From NCBI GenBank assembly GCA_963739045.1, contig CAVTYY010000004.1:1264903-1328902 (forward strand): DNA of 64,000 nt. Direction: 5' to 3'. Below, piece after piece: positions 7,854-16,997 of this stretch (position 1 is its first letter; each line of letters begins with the position of its first letter). This DNA is from Halobacillus_B sp963739045 (lineage in GTDB: Bacteria; Bacillota; Bacilli; Bacillales; Halobacillaceae). Both the position numbers and the translations under genes were made by a program. The notes under the pieces were generated by a model. It made no database searches. It saw only the letters and a program-made list of their open reading frames with translations, and had not been told where the DNA came from.

Positions 7854-9113
7854 ATGGAAAACGCATCAAATGATAATAACGTCAGCAGGTGGTGTCTGGT
7901 CAGCATGGCATCCATCCCTTTAATTATGACACTGGGCAACTCAATGCTCATCCCCGTGCTGCCAATATTTGAAGAAAAGGTGGGCATTACATCATTTCAA
8001 TCCAGCTTAATTATAACAAGTTATTCTTTAGCAGCTATCTTTCTGATCCCTATTGCGGGTTACTTATCCGATCGGTTTGGCAGGAAGATCGTAATTCTGC
8101 CGAGTTTGATTCTTACGTTAATTGGCGGATTAATTGCTGCTTTTGCTTCTTGGAAAATGGGAAATCCGTTCCTTTGGATTATGATCGGCAGAGTTTTGCA
8201 GGGAATCGGTGCAGCGGGAGCTACTCCTATCGTTTTACCTCTCGTTGGAGATCTTTATAAAGACGATGATACGAAAACAAGCTCGTGTATGGGGATTATT
8301 GAAACTTCTAACACGTTTGGAAAAGTGTTGAGTCCTATACTCGGGTCTGCTTTAGCCGCTTTCTTATGGTTTTTACCCTTCTTTTCTATCTCGGTCTTTA
8401 GTTTCATTTCCATCATACTTGTGTTCTTTTTCATAAAAGTACCCAAAGACACGAAAGAAAAACCGGTAAAAATGTCGACGTTTTTGAAGAAAACGAAGAA
8501 GATCTTCGGCCAGGAAGGAAAATGGCTGTACCCGATATTCCTGATCGGAGTTTACGTTATGCTGATTTTATTTGGAGTTCTCTTCTTTTTATCAGAGAAT
8601 CTAGAGAAAATACACGATATTCACGGTGTAAAGAAAGGTTTCATATTGGCCGTGCCATTACTATTTCTATGTATTTCTTCGTTCATAACCGGCAAAAAAA
8701 TAAAAGATAACGTTCAAACGATGAAAAAAGTAATCCTTATTTTTTTATTGCTGTCTTCGATCAGTGTCCTTTTCATCGGCTACGTTAATGAAAAGGTGAT
8801 TCTGATGCTCCTCATCGTAAGCTTACTTGGTATTGGAATTGGGGCGCTGCTTCCTACGCTCGATGCCATGATCACAGAGGGCATTGAAAAAGAGGAAAGA
8901 GGAACCATATCGTCCTTTTATAGTTCCTCGAGATTTATTGGTGTTGCAGCTGGCCCACCTGTTATGTCCCTGGTTATGGACAAGTTTGTTAACCTCAGCT
9001 ACTTGGCGGCAGGCATAATGGGAGGCATTTTGTTTCTCGTCGTCATGAAATGTATAAAGAAAGATGATACTGAGAAACAAACCAAGCAAACCCCAGTACC
9101 AGAAAGTACGTAA
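7854..9113 (+). CDS. MFS transporter, multidrug-efflux type
   Basis: About 419 residues with twelve predicted membrane helices. The loop between helices 2 and 3 carries the MFS signature GYLSDRFGRK, and helix 4 has GRVLQGIGAAGATPIVLPLVGDLY, typical of drug:H+ antiporters of the DHA1 group. Length and layout are normal. AGGAGGTGA precedes ATG 7854; the frame extends farther upstream but overlaps the DUF421 gene and lacks a site there. No neighbouring regulator indicates a substrate. Confidence 0.85.
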   Translation: MENASNDNNVSRWCLVSMASIPLIMTLGNSMLIPVLPIFEEKVGITSFQSSLIITSYSLAAIFLIPIAGYLSDRFGRKIVILPSLILTLIGGLIAAFASWKMGNPFLWIMIGRVLQGIGAAGATPIVLPLVGDLYKDDDTKTSSCMGIIETSNTFGKVLSPILGSALAAFLWFLPFFSISVFSFISIILVFFFIKVPKDTKEKPVKMSTFLKKTKKIFGQEGKWLYPIFLIGVYVMLILFGVLFFLSENLEKIHDIHGVKKGFILAVPLLFLCISSFITGKKIKDNVQTMKKVILIFLLLSSISVLFIGYVNEKVILMLLIVSLLGIGIGALLPTLDAMITEGIEKEERGTISSFYSSSRFIGVAAGPPVMSLVMDKFVNLSYLAAGIMGGILFLVVMKCIKKDDTEKQTKQTPVPEST

Positions 9114-9183
9114 TCAGTAGATGATTGTTAAATACACGATCCTTCAATAAAGCGGATGTGGGCAGGAAGGGAGAGGAAGACCA

Positions 9184-10083
9184 ATTAGTTATGATTGTAT
9201 CATTATTGGAGGGGGCATTGCTGGTCTTCAGGCATCGATTCAATTAGGCAGGTATAGACGATCGATTCTGCTTATTGATTCTGAGGATGGCCGTTCTTCT
9301 TTATGCAAGAACTATAATAATATCCTCGGATTCTCGAGAGGAGTAAGCGGGATGTACTTGCGAGAAGAAGGAAAGAAACAAGCGGCTGCATACGGAGTTG
9401 AAATTCTGAATGACGAAGTAGTGAACGTGCGCAAAGAAGAGCAGAAGTTTCTCATAGAGACGAGGCGTGAACGAAGATTCAAGGGGAAAACCATGCTCCT
9501 GGCGACGGGGGTTAAAGATCATATCCCCAGCATTCCCGGGATCCTACCTTGTTTAGGTTCTTCCATTTATGTCTGTCCGGATTGCGATGGTTATGAAATT
9601 TCTAATAAAAAAACCGTCATACTTGGCAGCGGAATGACAGGAGTATCAATGGCTCTCCGTCTCCTGTACTGGAGTAAAGATTTAACTTATATCAATCATG
9701 GAGAAGAGGAGGTTAACGAGGAAGCGATGACGAAACTCCAAAGTCATAACATTGCTTATATTAATCATCCGCTTGACCAAGTAAGACATGTTAATGGGAC
9801 CTTTCTTGGAATTGATTTAACCGATGGAAGTTATCTAGAAGGAGAAAAAGCGTTTGTTGCCTTTGGAGGCAATAAAGTTCGTTCAGACTTAGCGGCTCAG
9901 CTCGAAGCAGAAATTCATGAAAATAACCATGTTGCCATAGATCCAACGACCCGAATGACTACGATAAACAATTTATGGGCAGCAGGCGATGCAGCTTCTC
10001 ATTCAGAACTCGTAACTGCGGCGATGGCAGACGGTTCCGTGGCTGCCATTTGGATTCAAAAAAGGTTAAACAATCAATTTTAA
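9184..10083 (+). CDS. Thioredoxin-reductase-like NAD(P)/FAD oxidoreductase, apparent ATT start
   Basis: Class II pyridine nucleotide-disulfide oxidoreductase fold: FAD dinucleotide motif GGGIAG at residues 9-14, redox-active CPDC at about 131-134, NADPH motif GSGMTG near 157, and the C-terminal FAD contact WAAGDAASHSEL near 272. Length (299 aa) matches thioredoxin reductases and their relatives. The N-terminus reads ?-S-Y-D-C-I-I-I-G, but the initiator position is ATT (9184-9186), 7 bases after GAGAGG; no ATG, GTG or TTG is in frame between the upstream stop at 9148 and Met57, which lies beyond the FAD motif. Either ATT is used or the start codon is mutated. It probably reduces a small thiol protein; the true partner is not visible. 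Confidence 0.8.
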   Translation: MSYDCIIIGGGIAGLQASIQLGRYRRSILLIDSEDGRSSLCKNYNNILGFSRGVSGMYLREEGKKQAAAYGVEILNDEVVNVRKEEQKFLIETRRERRFKGKTMLLATGVKDHIPSIPGILPCLGSSIYVCPDCDGYEISNKKTVILGSGMTGVSMALRLLYWSKDLTYINHGEEEVNEEAMTKLQSHNIAYINHPLDQVRHVNGTFLGIDLTDGSYLEGEKAFVAFGGNKVRSDLAAQLEAEIHENNHVAIDPTTRMTTINNLWAAGDAASHSELVTAAMADGSVAAIWIQKRLNNQF

Positions 10084-10173
10084 TGAACATTAAAATTTTA
10101 CTAAAATAGTTTTAATAAAAGCGGTTTGGGTAATGTTATGAATTTAAAAAATATACCAAGGAGGAATGTGTAA

Positions 10174-10503
10174 ATGGCTCATGAAAAATATCCATCTGCG
10201 ATTAGGAAACTTCATGAATGTATGGCTGCCTGTAACCACTGTTTTGATTCCTGTTTACAAGAAGACAATGTAAAAATGATGGCCGGCTGTATTCGTCTGG
10301 ATCGAGAATGCGCAGATATTTGCTCTTATTTAGAACAAGCTTTAGTACGCAACACTCCTTTTGTTTCAGAACTATCTCAAGTATGTGCAGAAATCTGCCT
10401 TGCTTGCGGGGACGAATGCAAACAGCACGATCATCAACATTGTCAGGAATGTGCTCAAGCATGTTTTGAAAGTGCGGAAGAGTGCAAGAAGTTAGCTTCT
10501 TAA
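10174..10503 (+). CDS. Cys-rich four-helix-bundle copper-binding protein (DUF326/Csp type)
   Basis: 109 residues with 15 cysteines, arranged mostly as CxxxC and CxxC along predicted helices (C16, C20, C23, C27, and so on). This is the pattern of the cytosolic copper storage proteins (Csp3-like), in which Cys line the core of a four-helix bundle and bind many Cu(I). There is no signal peptide, so it should act in the cytoplasm. AAGGAGG at 10158-10164 precedes the ATG. It follows the thioredoxin-reductase-like gene by 90 bases; a shared role in thiol or metal homeostasis is only an inference. Confidence 0.85.
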   Translation: MAHEKYPSAIRKLHECMAACNHCFDSCLQEDNVKMMAGCIRLDRECADICSYLEQALVRNTPFVSELSQVCAEICLACGDECKQHDHQHCQECAQACFESAEECKKLAS

Positions 10504-10655
10504 ACCATTCATACTTATCTTTACTAGAACCCGGTCTGTCCACGTTTTTTTGTTTTCAGCTTTATCCTAGAAATGATGCAGGTAAAAAAATATGTACAAC
10601 TTCCCATTCCTAAAAGAATGAAAATTATGAATGGCCTTTATTTTCGCATATTCTA

Positions 10656-10684
10656 TTGACATTTATTCGGTTAGGGCATAATAT
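10656..10684 (+). promoter_or_regulatory. Consensus sigma-A promoter of the SAM riboswitch leader
   Basis: TTGACA at 10656-10661 and TAATAT at 10679-10684 with a 17-base spacer; transcription would start near 10691, about 36 bases before the riboswitch P1 stem. Confidence 0.8.
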
Positions 10685-10726
10685 ATTTACCAATCATTCA
10701 TTTTCAACAATTGAATCATATACTTT

Positions 10727-10839
10727 CTTATCGCGAGAGGTGGAGGGACTGGCCCTTTGAAGCCTCGGCAACGGGTCTGGACCTCTCTTTTCAGATACTG
10801 TGCCACTTCCAGCGGGTGCTCAGGCGCTTGAAAGATAAG
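10727..10839 (+). promoter_or_regulatory. SAM-I riboswitch (S-box) aptamer
   Basis: The conserved S-box core is plainly visible: CTTATC opening P1 (10727-10732) pairing with GATAAG at 10834-10839, AGAGGTGGAGGGACTGGCCC, then TGAAGCCTCGGCAACGG and the P3/P4 region. It binds S-adenosylmethionine and turns off transcription of sulfur and methionine genes when AdoMet is plentiful. A terminator follows directly. Confidence 0.95.
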
Positions 10840-10867
10840 GAGATGGGCAGATACATATTGCATTTTC

Positions 10868-10902
10868 ACCTCTCTTCTTATTTTTATAGAAGAGAGGTTT
10901 TT
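10868..10902 (+). terminator. SAM-riboswitch expression-platform terminator
   Basis: 11-bp perfect stem ACCTCTCTTCT / AGAAGAGAGGT with a 9-nt loop and a T-run. The 5' arm can also pair with upstream GAGAGG sequence, as expected for the switchable terminator of an S-box leader. Confidence 0.9.
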
Positions 10903-11122
10903 CATTTTCTATCGTGAATTTCACAGGAGGAGGGAAATCAGCTTGGGCATGTATTGTCATATTTCCGAGTAAACAGCTTAGATTACATTGCTTTGACTTA
11001 AAGTAGAGTAAAATCGTAAACCAAACTATTCAACGAATGATCTGAAAATAACTAAAATATAAATCATTAGAAGACAGCAGTCTTTCTAAGTAAATGAGAA
11101 TTCCTTAGTGAGGTGGGTATTT

Positions 11123-12967
11123 TTGCAATTTCAAGTAACGAACAGTCCATTTAATCAAGAACAGGCAGATCTTCTGAACCAGCTTCTGCCAACTCTGACA
11201 GAAACCCAGAAAGTTTGGCTTAGTGGGTACTTGGCTAATGCTCAATCTGCGGTGACACAAGCGGTGGCCGATACCGAAAACCATACTCCGGAAACCAATC
11301 CTGCTTCGCAATCATCCCTTCCGAAAGTAACCCGGGAGATTACGCTTCTTTATGGGTCCCATACAGGCAATGGAGAAGCATTGACCGAAGAAATGACAAA
11401 AAGGTTAAAAGACAAAGGTTTTAAAGTGAACCGGGCATCTATGGACGAATTTAAAGCAAAGAATTTGAAGAAAGTTCAGGATTTGCTCGTAGTGACTAGT
11501 ACACATGGAGATGGTGATCCGCCTGATAATGCGATTTCTTTTTATGATTTTCTTTACAGTAAACGAGCACCTAAATTAGAGGAGGTCAGGTTCTCTGTTC
11601 TTTCATTAGGTGACAGTTCCTATGAGTTTTTCTGTCAGACCGGTAAGGATTTTGATGCTAGACTCGAAGAACTCGGAGGCACTCGGCTTCATCCACGAAT
11701 GGACTGTGATCTGGATTTTGAAGATCCTGCAGAAGAATGGTTTCAAGGTGTACTAAATGAATTGAGTGATCAGGAATCTGAGGGTGAATCTCCAACTGTC
11801 CAGCCCGCTTCTGAGCAAACAAGTACAGAGGCAGAGGTGGTTTATTCAAAGAAAAATCCATTTAAAGCCGAAATCCTGGAGAATCTAAATCTAAATGGAC
11901 GAGGATCCAATAAGGAAACCCGTCATCTTGAATTAGATCTTGAAGGCTCAAATCTGGAATTTGAACCTGGTGACAGCTTAGGTATTGTGCCTGAAAATGA
12001 CCCGGATTTAGTTAACGAACTACTAAAAGAAATGACCTGGGATCCTGAAGAGAATGTCCCTATTAACAAGCAAGGCGATATAAAGCCTTTACGTGAAGCG
12101 TTAACCTCTGTATATGAGATCACATGTCTGACGAAACCATTACTTGAGAAAGTTGCAGAACTATCCGAAAACGAGAAACTCCATGCACTTCTGTCCTCAG
12201 AAGACAGAGAGGAACTGAAAAATTATATTTACGGCAGAGACCTGATTGATTTTGTCAGAGACTTTGGTCTATGGAAGATAACGGCACAGAATTTCGTCCG
12301 TATTTTGCGGAAACTGCCGGTTCGATTATATTCGATCGCAAGCAGTTCAAAAGCAAATCCTGATGAAGTTCATATCACGGTCGGTGCACTTAGATACGAT
12401 GCTCACGGAAGAGGGCGCAAAGGAGTTTGCTCAGGTCAGTGTGCTGAACGATCGCTAACAGGAGATTCATTACCTGTGTTCATTCAGCGAAATGCCAATT
12501 TCAAACTTCCAGAAAACGCGGATACTCCCATTATTATGATCGGAGCAGGTACCGGAGTAGCGCCTTATCGTGCTTTCCTTGAAGAAAGAGAAGAAAGCGG
12601 AGATTCTGGAAATTCGTGGTTGTTCTTTGGTGAACAGCACTTTGTTACAGACTTTCTTTACCAAATCGAGTGGCAAAGATGGCTTAAAGATGGGGTTCTT
12701 TCCAGAATGGATGTTGCCTTCTCACGGGATACGGAGGAGAAGATCTACGTGCAGCATCGGATGCAGGAAAGAAGCAAGGAACTATATGAGTGGCTGGAAT
12801 CAGGAGCCAATATTTATGTTTGTGGAGATGAAAAATATATGGCGAAGGATGTGCACCAAACCTTCGTATCCATTCTTAAACAAGAAGGCAGCTTAACTGA
12901 GGATGAAGCAGAAGCTTATCTAGCAGAGCTCCGAGCACAGAAGCGATATCAGCGAGACGTATATTAA
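11123..12967 (+). CDS. cysJ: Assimilatory sulfite reductase (NADPH), flavoprotein subunit
   Basis: About 614 aa. With CysI it reduces sulfite to sulfide in the cytoplasm, passing electrons from NADPH through FAD and FMN. The N-terminus MQFQVTNSPFNQEQADLL is like B. subtilis CysJ. A flavodoxin domain (FMN loop LYGSHTGNGEA, about residues 72-82; THGDGDPPDN) is followed by a FAD domain (RLYSIASSS; GVCSGQCAERS) and an NADPH domain (IMIGAGTGVAPYRAFLEER) ending in the typical RYQRDVY. The start is TTG 11123 behind GAGGTGGG. cysI follows after 30 bases. The S-box 280 bases upstream suggests control by AdoMet. Confidence 0.95.
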   Translation: MQFQVTNSPFNQEQADLLNQLLPTLTETQKVWLSGYLANAQSAVTQAVADTENHTPETNPASQSSLPKVTREITLLYGSHTGNGEALTEEMTKRLKDKGFKVNRASMDEFKAKNLKKVQDLLVVTSTHGDGDPPDNAISFYDFLYSKRAPKLEEVRFSVLSLGDSSYEFFCQTGKDFDARLEELGGTRLHPRMDCDLDFEDPAEEWFQGVLNELSDQESEGESPTVQPASEQTSTEAEVVYSKKNPFKAEILENLNLNGRGSNKETRHLELDLEGSNLEFEPGDSLGIVPENDPDLVNELLKEMTWDPEENVPINKQGDIKPLREALTSVYEITCLTKPLLEKVAELSENEKLHALLSSEDREELKNYIYGRDLIDFVRDFGLWKITAQNFVRILRKLPVRLYSIASSSKANPDEVHITVGALRYDAHGRGRKGVCSGQCAERSLTGDSLPVFIQRNANFKLPENADTPIIMIGAGTGVAPYRAFLEEREESGDSGNSWLFFGEQHFVTDFLYQIEWQRWLKDGVLSRMDVAFSRDTEEKIYVQHRMQERSKELYEWLESGANIYVCGDEKYMAKDVHQTFVSILKQEGSLTEDEAEAYLAELRAQKRYQRDVY

Positions 12968-12997
12968 AATTTGAATTTAAAGGAAAGGAGTTAAATT

Positions 12998-14710
12998 ATG
13001 ACAGATCAACGATTTTCAAAGGACGACGGACCGCCAAGTGAAATGGAAGAGATTAAAGAGAAAAGCGACTTCCTGAGAGGGCGTTTAGTCGAAACATTTG
13101 CGGATCCGATTACTGCCGCAATTCCTGATGAAGAAACAAAAATATTAAAATTTCATGGCAGCTATATGCAGGATGACCGGGATATTCGCCAGGAGAGAAA
13201 GCAGCAGAAACTAGAACCAGCTTACCAGTTTATGATCCGTGTTCGTTTACCAGGAGGAGTGGCTGCACCTGAACAGTGGCTGACGATGGATCACCTTTCA
13301 CACACATATGGAAACGGTACGTTGAAGCTGACAACGCGTCAAACCTTTCAAATGCACGGGATTTTGAAATGGAATATGAAAAAAAGTATTCAAGCCATGA
13401 ATGCCTCTCTTATGGATACAATTGCTGCCTGCGGAGACGTAAATAGAAACGTGATGTGCAATGTCAACCCATACCAATCTGATGTTCATGCGGAGGTTCA
13501 GGAATGGGCGCAGAAGCTGAGTGAAGATTTACTGCCGAAAACTAGAGCGTATCATGAAATCTGGCTGGATGAAGAAAAAGTGTCGGATAGCCGGGAGGAA
13601 GAGAGTGAACCGATCTACGGAACTCACTATTTACCGAGAAAGTTTAAAATCGGTATCGCTGTCCCACCTTCTAATGATGTGGACGTATTTTCTCAGGATC
13701 TCGGGTTTATTGCCATTCTGGAAAACGGAAAGCTGGAAGGATTTAACGTTGCCGTCGGGGGCGGCATGGGGATGACTCATGGGGACACCGATACGTACCC
13801 CCAACTTTCACGGGTAATCGGGTTCTGCCCGACGGAGAAGATTTCAGAAGTAGCGGAAAAGATTCTGACCATCCAGCGCGATTTTGGAAACCGCTCAGAA
13901 AGAAAGAATGCTCGATTTAAATACACTATTGATAAAAGAGGCTTGGATTGGCTGAAAAATGAACTCCATGAAAGGCTTGGATTTGAACTGCAAGAACAGC
14001 GTCCTTACCAATTTGAAAACAATGGGGACAGCTACGGCTGGATACAAGGAAGCGGCAAGTGGCACCTGACTTTATTTATCCAGAATGGACGTATTAAAGA
14101 TAGCGAAGATTACCAGTTAATGACGGGATTGCGGGAAATTGCGAAGGTCCATACGGGAGAGTTTCGCCTGACCCCAAACCAGAATTTAATTATTGCTAAT
14201 ATAACAGAAGAGAAAAAAACAGAAATTACTGAACTCGTCGACCAGTACGGGTTAACAGACGGGAAACAAAATTCAGCGTTGCGCAGGAATTCGATGGCGT
14301 GTGTGGCTTTGCCCACCTGTGGTTTAGCTATGGCTGAATCTGAACGTTATCTTCCAGAACTAATTGACAAAATAGAGGTCTTACTGGATGATGCAGGCCT
14401 GCGGGATGAGGACATAATCATAAGAATGTCCGGCTGTCCAAACGGATGTTCAAGACCAGCTTTAGGAGAAATCGGTTTTATCGGTAAAGCCCCGGGAAAA
14501 TATAACATGTATTTAGGTGCCGGTTTTACAGGTGATCGCTTAAATAAACTGTACAAAGAAAATATTGGGGAAGAGGAAATCTTAAACACGTTAAAGCCTA
14601 TGATTTCCGATTATGCGAAAGAAAGGGAAGAAAACGAACACTTTGGAGATTATGTCATTCGTGCCGGTTATGTAAAACCCGTCCATTCAGGGTTGGATTT
14701 TCATAAGTAA
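12998..14710 (+). CDS. cysI: Assimilatory sulfite reductase, hemoprotein subunit
   Basis: 570-aa siroheme and [4Fe-4S] protein that performs the six-electron reduction of sulfite to sulfide. The cluster ligands are the two Cys of CVALPTC (about residues 433-439) and the two of CPNGC (about 479-483); the siroheme-binding TTRQTFQMHG and NRNVMCNVNP are present. Full length for bacterial CysI. AAAGGAG precedes the ATG, the gene follows cysJ within the same operon, and a terminator follows it. Confidence 0.96.
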   Translation: MTDQRFSKDDGPPSEMEEIKEKSDFLRGRLVETFADPITAAIPDEETKILKFHGSYMQDDRDIRQERKQQKLEPAYQFMIRVRLPGGVAAPEQWLTMDHLSHTYGNGTLKLTTRQTFQMHGILKWNMKKSIQAMNASLMDTIAACGDVNRNVMCNVNPYQSDVHAEVQEWAQKLSEDLLPKTRAYHEIWLDEEKVSDSREEESEPIYGTHYLPRKFKIGIAVPPSNDVDVFSQDLGFIAILENGKLEGFNVAVGGGMGMTHGDTDTYPQLSRVIGFCPTEKISEVAEKILTIQRDFGNRSERKNARFKYTIDKRGLDWLKNELHERLGFELQEQRPYQFENNGDSYGWIQGSGKWHLTLFIQNGRIKDSEDYQLMTGLREIAKVHTGEFRLTPNQNLIIANITEEKKTEITELVDQYGLTDGKQNSALRRNSMACVALPTCGLAMAESERYLPELIDKIEVLLDDAGLRDEDIIIRMSGCPNGCSRPALGEIGFIGKAPGKYNMYLGAGFTGDRLNKLYKENIGEEEILNTLKPMISDYAKEREENEHFGDYVIRAGYVKPVHSGLDFHK

Positions 14711-14733
14711 ATGAACTTCATGGAAGCTCAGGC

Positions 14734-14763
14734 AAGCCCAATTAGCGGCACCTGGGCTTTTTT
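14734..14763 (+). terminator. cysJI terminator
   Basis: 7-bp stem AAGCCCA / TGGGCTT followed by a T-run, 23 bases after the cysI stop. Confidence 0.8.
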
Positions 14764-14939
14764 AATATTTACGAAATTCAAAACATGGATGCTTGCTGCT
14801 TTCTCAGTGGACAAATACAAGCTGCTTCATATGCATCGGCAGCGATAAACATTTCTCCTCATGCTATAGTTGACGATAAGTTACATAATTCTTGTGAAAG
14901 CATTTAGAAAAAATAAGAATCAAATGGAGGTCATCACCC

Positions 14940-15440
14940 TTGAACGTATTAAAAGAACAATACGAATTAGTAAAGCATACGAGAAATTTACTGTTCAGCT
15001 TTTGCGAACAAATTAATCAGGAAGATTACGTGAAAGAAGTGGCGGGTTTCGGCTGGGGATCGATTCGTAATCTGCATATTCATGTAGCAGAGTGTTATCA
15101 TTCTTGGCTGGGTACATTCGCCTTAAAGCAATCAGACCCAATCGCAGACGTAAGCCTGATTAGTAATGTCAGTGAAATGAGGAGGTTATTTAAGGATGTC
15201 GATAATTTAGTTAGTGCGTTCTTAGATACCTATGAAGGGAGAGAGGGGAGTAAAATAAGCGGGAATGTCTCTTGGCAGCAAGAAGAGGAAGAACTAACGG
15301 TTCTCTGGCTTTTGACACACACACTGAGCCACGAATTTCATCATAAAGGGCAAATTGTTTCCATAGCTCGAAAGCTCGGCTATGTGCCAGAAGATACGGA
15401 TCTGATTGTTCCGGGAGATTTAGCAAAGTACATAAATTAA
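14940..15440 (+). CDS. DinB-family protein
   Basis: 166-aa four-helix DinB fold (DinB/YfiT-like superfamily, often linked to bacillithiol-dependent thiol transfer). The likely metal-binding triad is a His in HIHVAECYH (about 46-54) plus two in HEFHHKGQ (about 131-138). TTG start at 14940 with GGAGGTC before it. Substrate unknown. Stands alone, with no shared promoter with cysJI because a terminator intervenes. Confidence 0.8.
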   Translation: MNVLKEQYELVKHTRNLLFSFCEQINQEDYVKEVAGFGWGSIRNLHIHVAECYHSWLGTFALKQSDPIADVSLISNVSEMRRLFKDVDNLVSAFLDTYEGREGSKISGNVSWQQEEEELTVLWLLTHTLSHEFHHKGQIVSIARKLGYVPEDTDLIVPGDLAKYIN

Positions 15441-15461
15441 CCGTGTTCAATCCCTGGATAT

Positions 15462-15491
15462 AAAAAAAGCATAAGGCCAGAAGGCCATATG
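15462..15491. terminator. Terminator between DinB gene and rlmN
   Basis: Stem built from AGCATAAGGCC and GGCCATATGCT (one bulge), with a seven-base A-run on the 5' side that becomes a T-run on the minus strand; serves rlmN and probably the convergent DinB gene. Confidence 0.75.
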
Positions 15492-15493
15492 CT

Positions 15494-16579
15494 TTAATTT
15501 GATTGAAGATTTTTCTTTTTCCGTGCTTTTTCTTTTTCAATTTGCTTACTTCTAAGCTGTCCGCAGGCAGCATCGATATCTGTACCATGTTCAGTACGTA
15601 CACCACATTTAATTCCTCGGTCCATCAAAGTTTGGTAAAACGTAAGAATGGCTTCCTTTTCACTGCGCTCATACGGATTATCAGCTACAGGGTTGTAAGG
15701 AATTAAGTTGACGTATGAAAGATGGCGTTTGTCTTTAAGCAAGTCTGCCAGCTGCTCGGCTTCTTGTTTATGGTCATTGACATCTTTAAGCAAGATATAT
15801 TCAAAGGTAATCCGCCGATTTGTTTTTTCTAAATAGTAATCGATGGCAGGCATTAAGGTTTCTAATGGATAAGCCCGATTAATTTTCATGATTCTTGACC
15901 GTAATTCATTGTTTGGCGCGTGAATGGAAAGAGCAAGGTTGATTTGAATTCCTTCATCCGCAAAATCGTACATTTTCGGAGTAATTCCACTTGTGGAAAC
16001 CGTAATATGACGTGCCCCAATGGATAAGCCTTGCTGGTCATTAACTACCCTTAGAAAGTCGATCAGATGATCGTAGTTATCAAATGGTTCACCTATGCCC
16101 ATCACAACAATGTGACTTACCCGCTCATCTTTATCTTGTTTATCCAGATGCTGCTGGACCTGCATAATTTGTTCTACGATTTCACCGCTGGTCAGATCGC
16201 GGTTCTTACGGAGAACTCCGCTGGCACAAAACGAACAGCCGATATTACAGCCGACTTGAGTGGTTACACATACAGACAGACCATAATTAAACCGCATAAG
16301 AACCGTCTCAATAACGTTGCCATCCTCAAGCTTAAACAAGAATTTAATGGTGCCGTCTTTCGATTCTTGTTTAATCTCTTCTGTTAAGGATTCTATAATA
16401 AAGTTTTCATGAAGCAGATCAATGCAGGATTGATTAACATTCTTCATTTGTGAAAATTGCGTTACCCGTTTCTGGTACAGCCAATTCCACACCTGTTTGG
16501 CCCGAAACTTTTTCTCTCCATGTTCTAACAGCCAATCGGTAAGCTGTTCAAACGTTAATCCGTAGATGGATTGTTTCAT
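15494..16579 (-). CDS. rlmN: Dual-specificity RNA methyltransferase RlmN
   Basis: 361-aa radical-SAM enzyme that methylates C2 of A2503 in 23S rRNA and of A37 in some tRNAs. The [4Fe-4S]-binding CNIGCSFC has C111, C115 and C118; the mechanism-based cysteine near the C-terminus is in DIDAACGQL. The frame opens at 16618, but the methionine of MKQSIYGLT at 16579 has GAGGAG correctly placed and matches the family N-terminus. Monocistronic by spacing. Confidence 0.96.
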   Translation of the reverse strand: MKQSIYGLTFEQLTDWLLEHGEKKFRAKQVWNWLYQKRVTQFSQMKNVNQSCIDLLHENFIIESLTEEIKQESKDGTIKFLFKLEDGNVIETVLMRFNYGLSVCVTTQVGCNIGCSFCASGVLRKNRDLTSGEIVEQIMQVQQHLDKQDKDERVSHIVVMGIGEPFDNYDHLIDFLRVVNDQQGLSIGARHITVSTSGITPKMYDFADEGIQINLALSIHAPNNELRSRIMKINRAYPLETLMPAIDYYLEKTNRRITFEYILLKDVNDHKQEAEQLADLLKDKRHLSYVNLIPYNPVADNPYERSEKEAILTFYQTLMDRGIKCGVRTEHGTDIDAACGQLRSKQIEKEKARKKKNLQSN

Positions 16580-16619
16580 AAATACGCTCCTCATAAAAAA
16601 AATCACTATTCCTATCATA

Positions 16620-16925
16620 AACGATTAACGGACAGATCACAACCGGAAAGCTGTTTAGCCCGCTCACATGCTGCAAGAAAGGGAGTAAGGGAGTACTTTA
16701 ATCTTAAATAACTAGAATTAAAGTGAAAATAACAAGGTTATCTGCTGAATTTTATCATAAAACTGTTTGTTTAGGCTTTTAATGTAGAAAAGAAGATGTT
16801 ATTCTACTATAAGGTAAGAAAGAAACAAGGCTTTTTTGCTAATTAGTTGGATGAATAATTGAAATGTAAGTCATGACAAATGGATCTGTATTGGCAGCAA
16901 TGTACTAAATAATAAAGTTAGTCAT
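16620..16925. other. Intergenic stretch before the Cys-rich gene
   Basis: Some 300 AT-rich bases upstream of rlmN and of the next gene. No gene or RNA family was recognised. It ends in a perfect inverted repeat described separately. Confidence 0.4.
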
Positions 16926-16969
16926 AAGCCAAAGAAGACTCTTGACCGGAGTCTTCTTTGGCTTATTTT
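16926..16969 (+). terminator. Strong hairpin just ahead of a coding region
   Basis: Perfect 16-bp inverted repeat, AAGCCAAAGAAGACTC and its complement, 7-nt loop, then TATTTTA. No gene precedes it on the plus strand, so it may end a short untranslated RNA or act as an attenuator for the gene that starts about 30 bases later. Confidence 0.6.
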
Positions 16970-16997
16970 AATGGAAAATTATAGGGGGTTCTATGAA

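Noticed and set aside
10687..10917. Open frames of about 70 codons on both strands
   Set aside because: They lie over the SAM-I riboswitch and its terminator, which fully explain the conservation.
11123..12967. Cytochrome P450 reductase
   Set aside because: Same domain order, but the N-terminus matches CysJ and cysI follows directly.
15211..15606. 131-codon minus-strand frame across the DinB gene end
   Set aside because: Overlaps two confident genes and spans a terminator.
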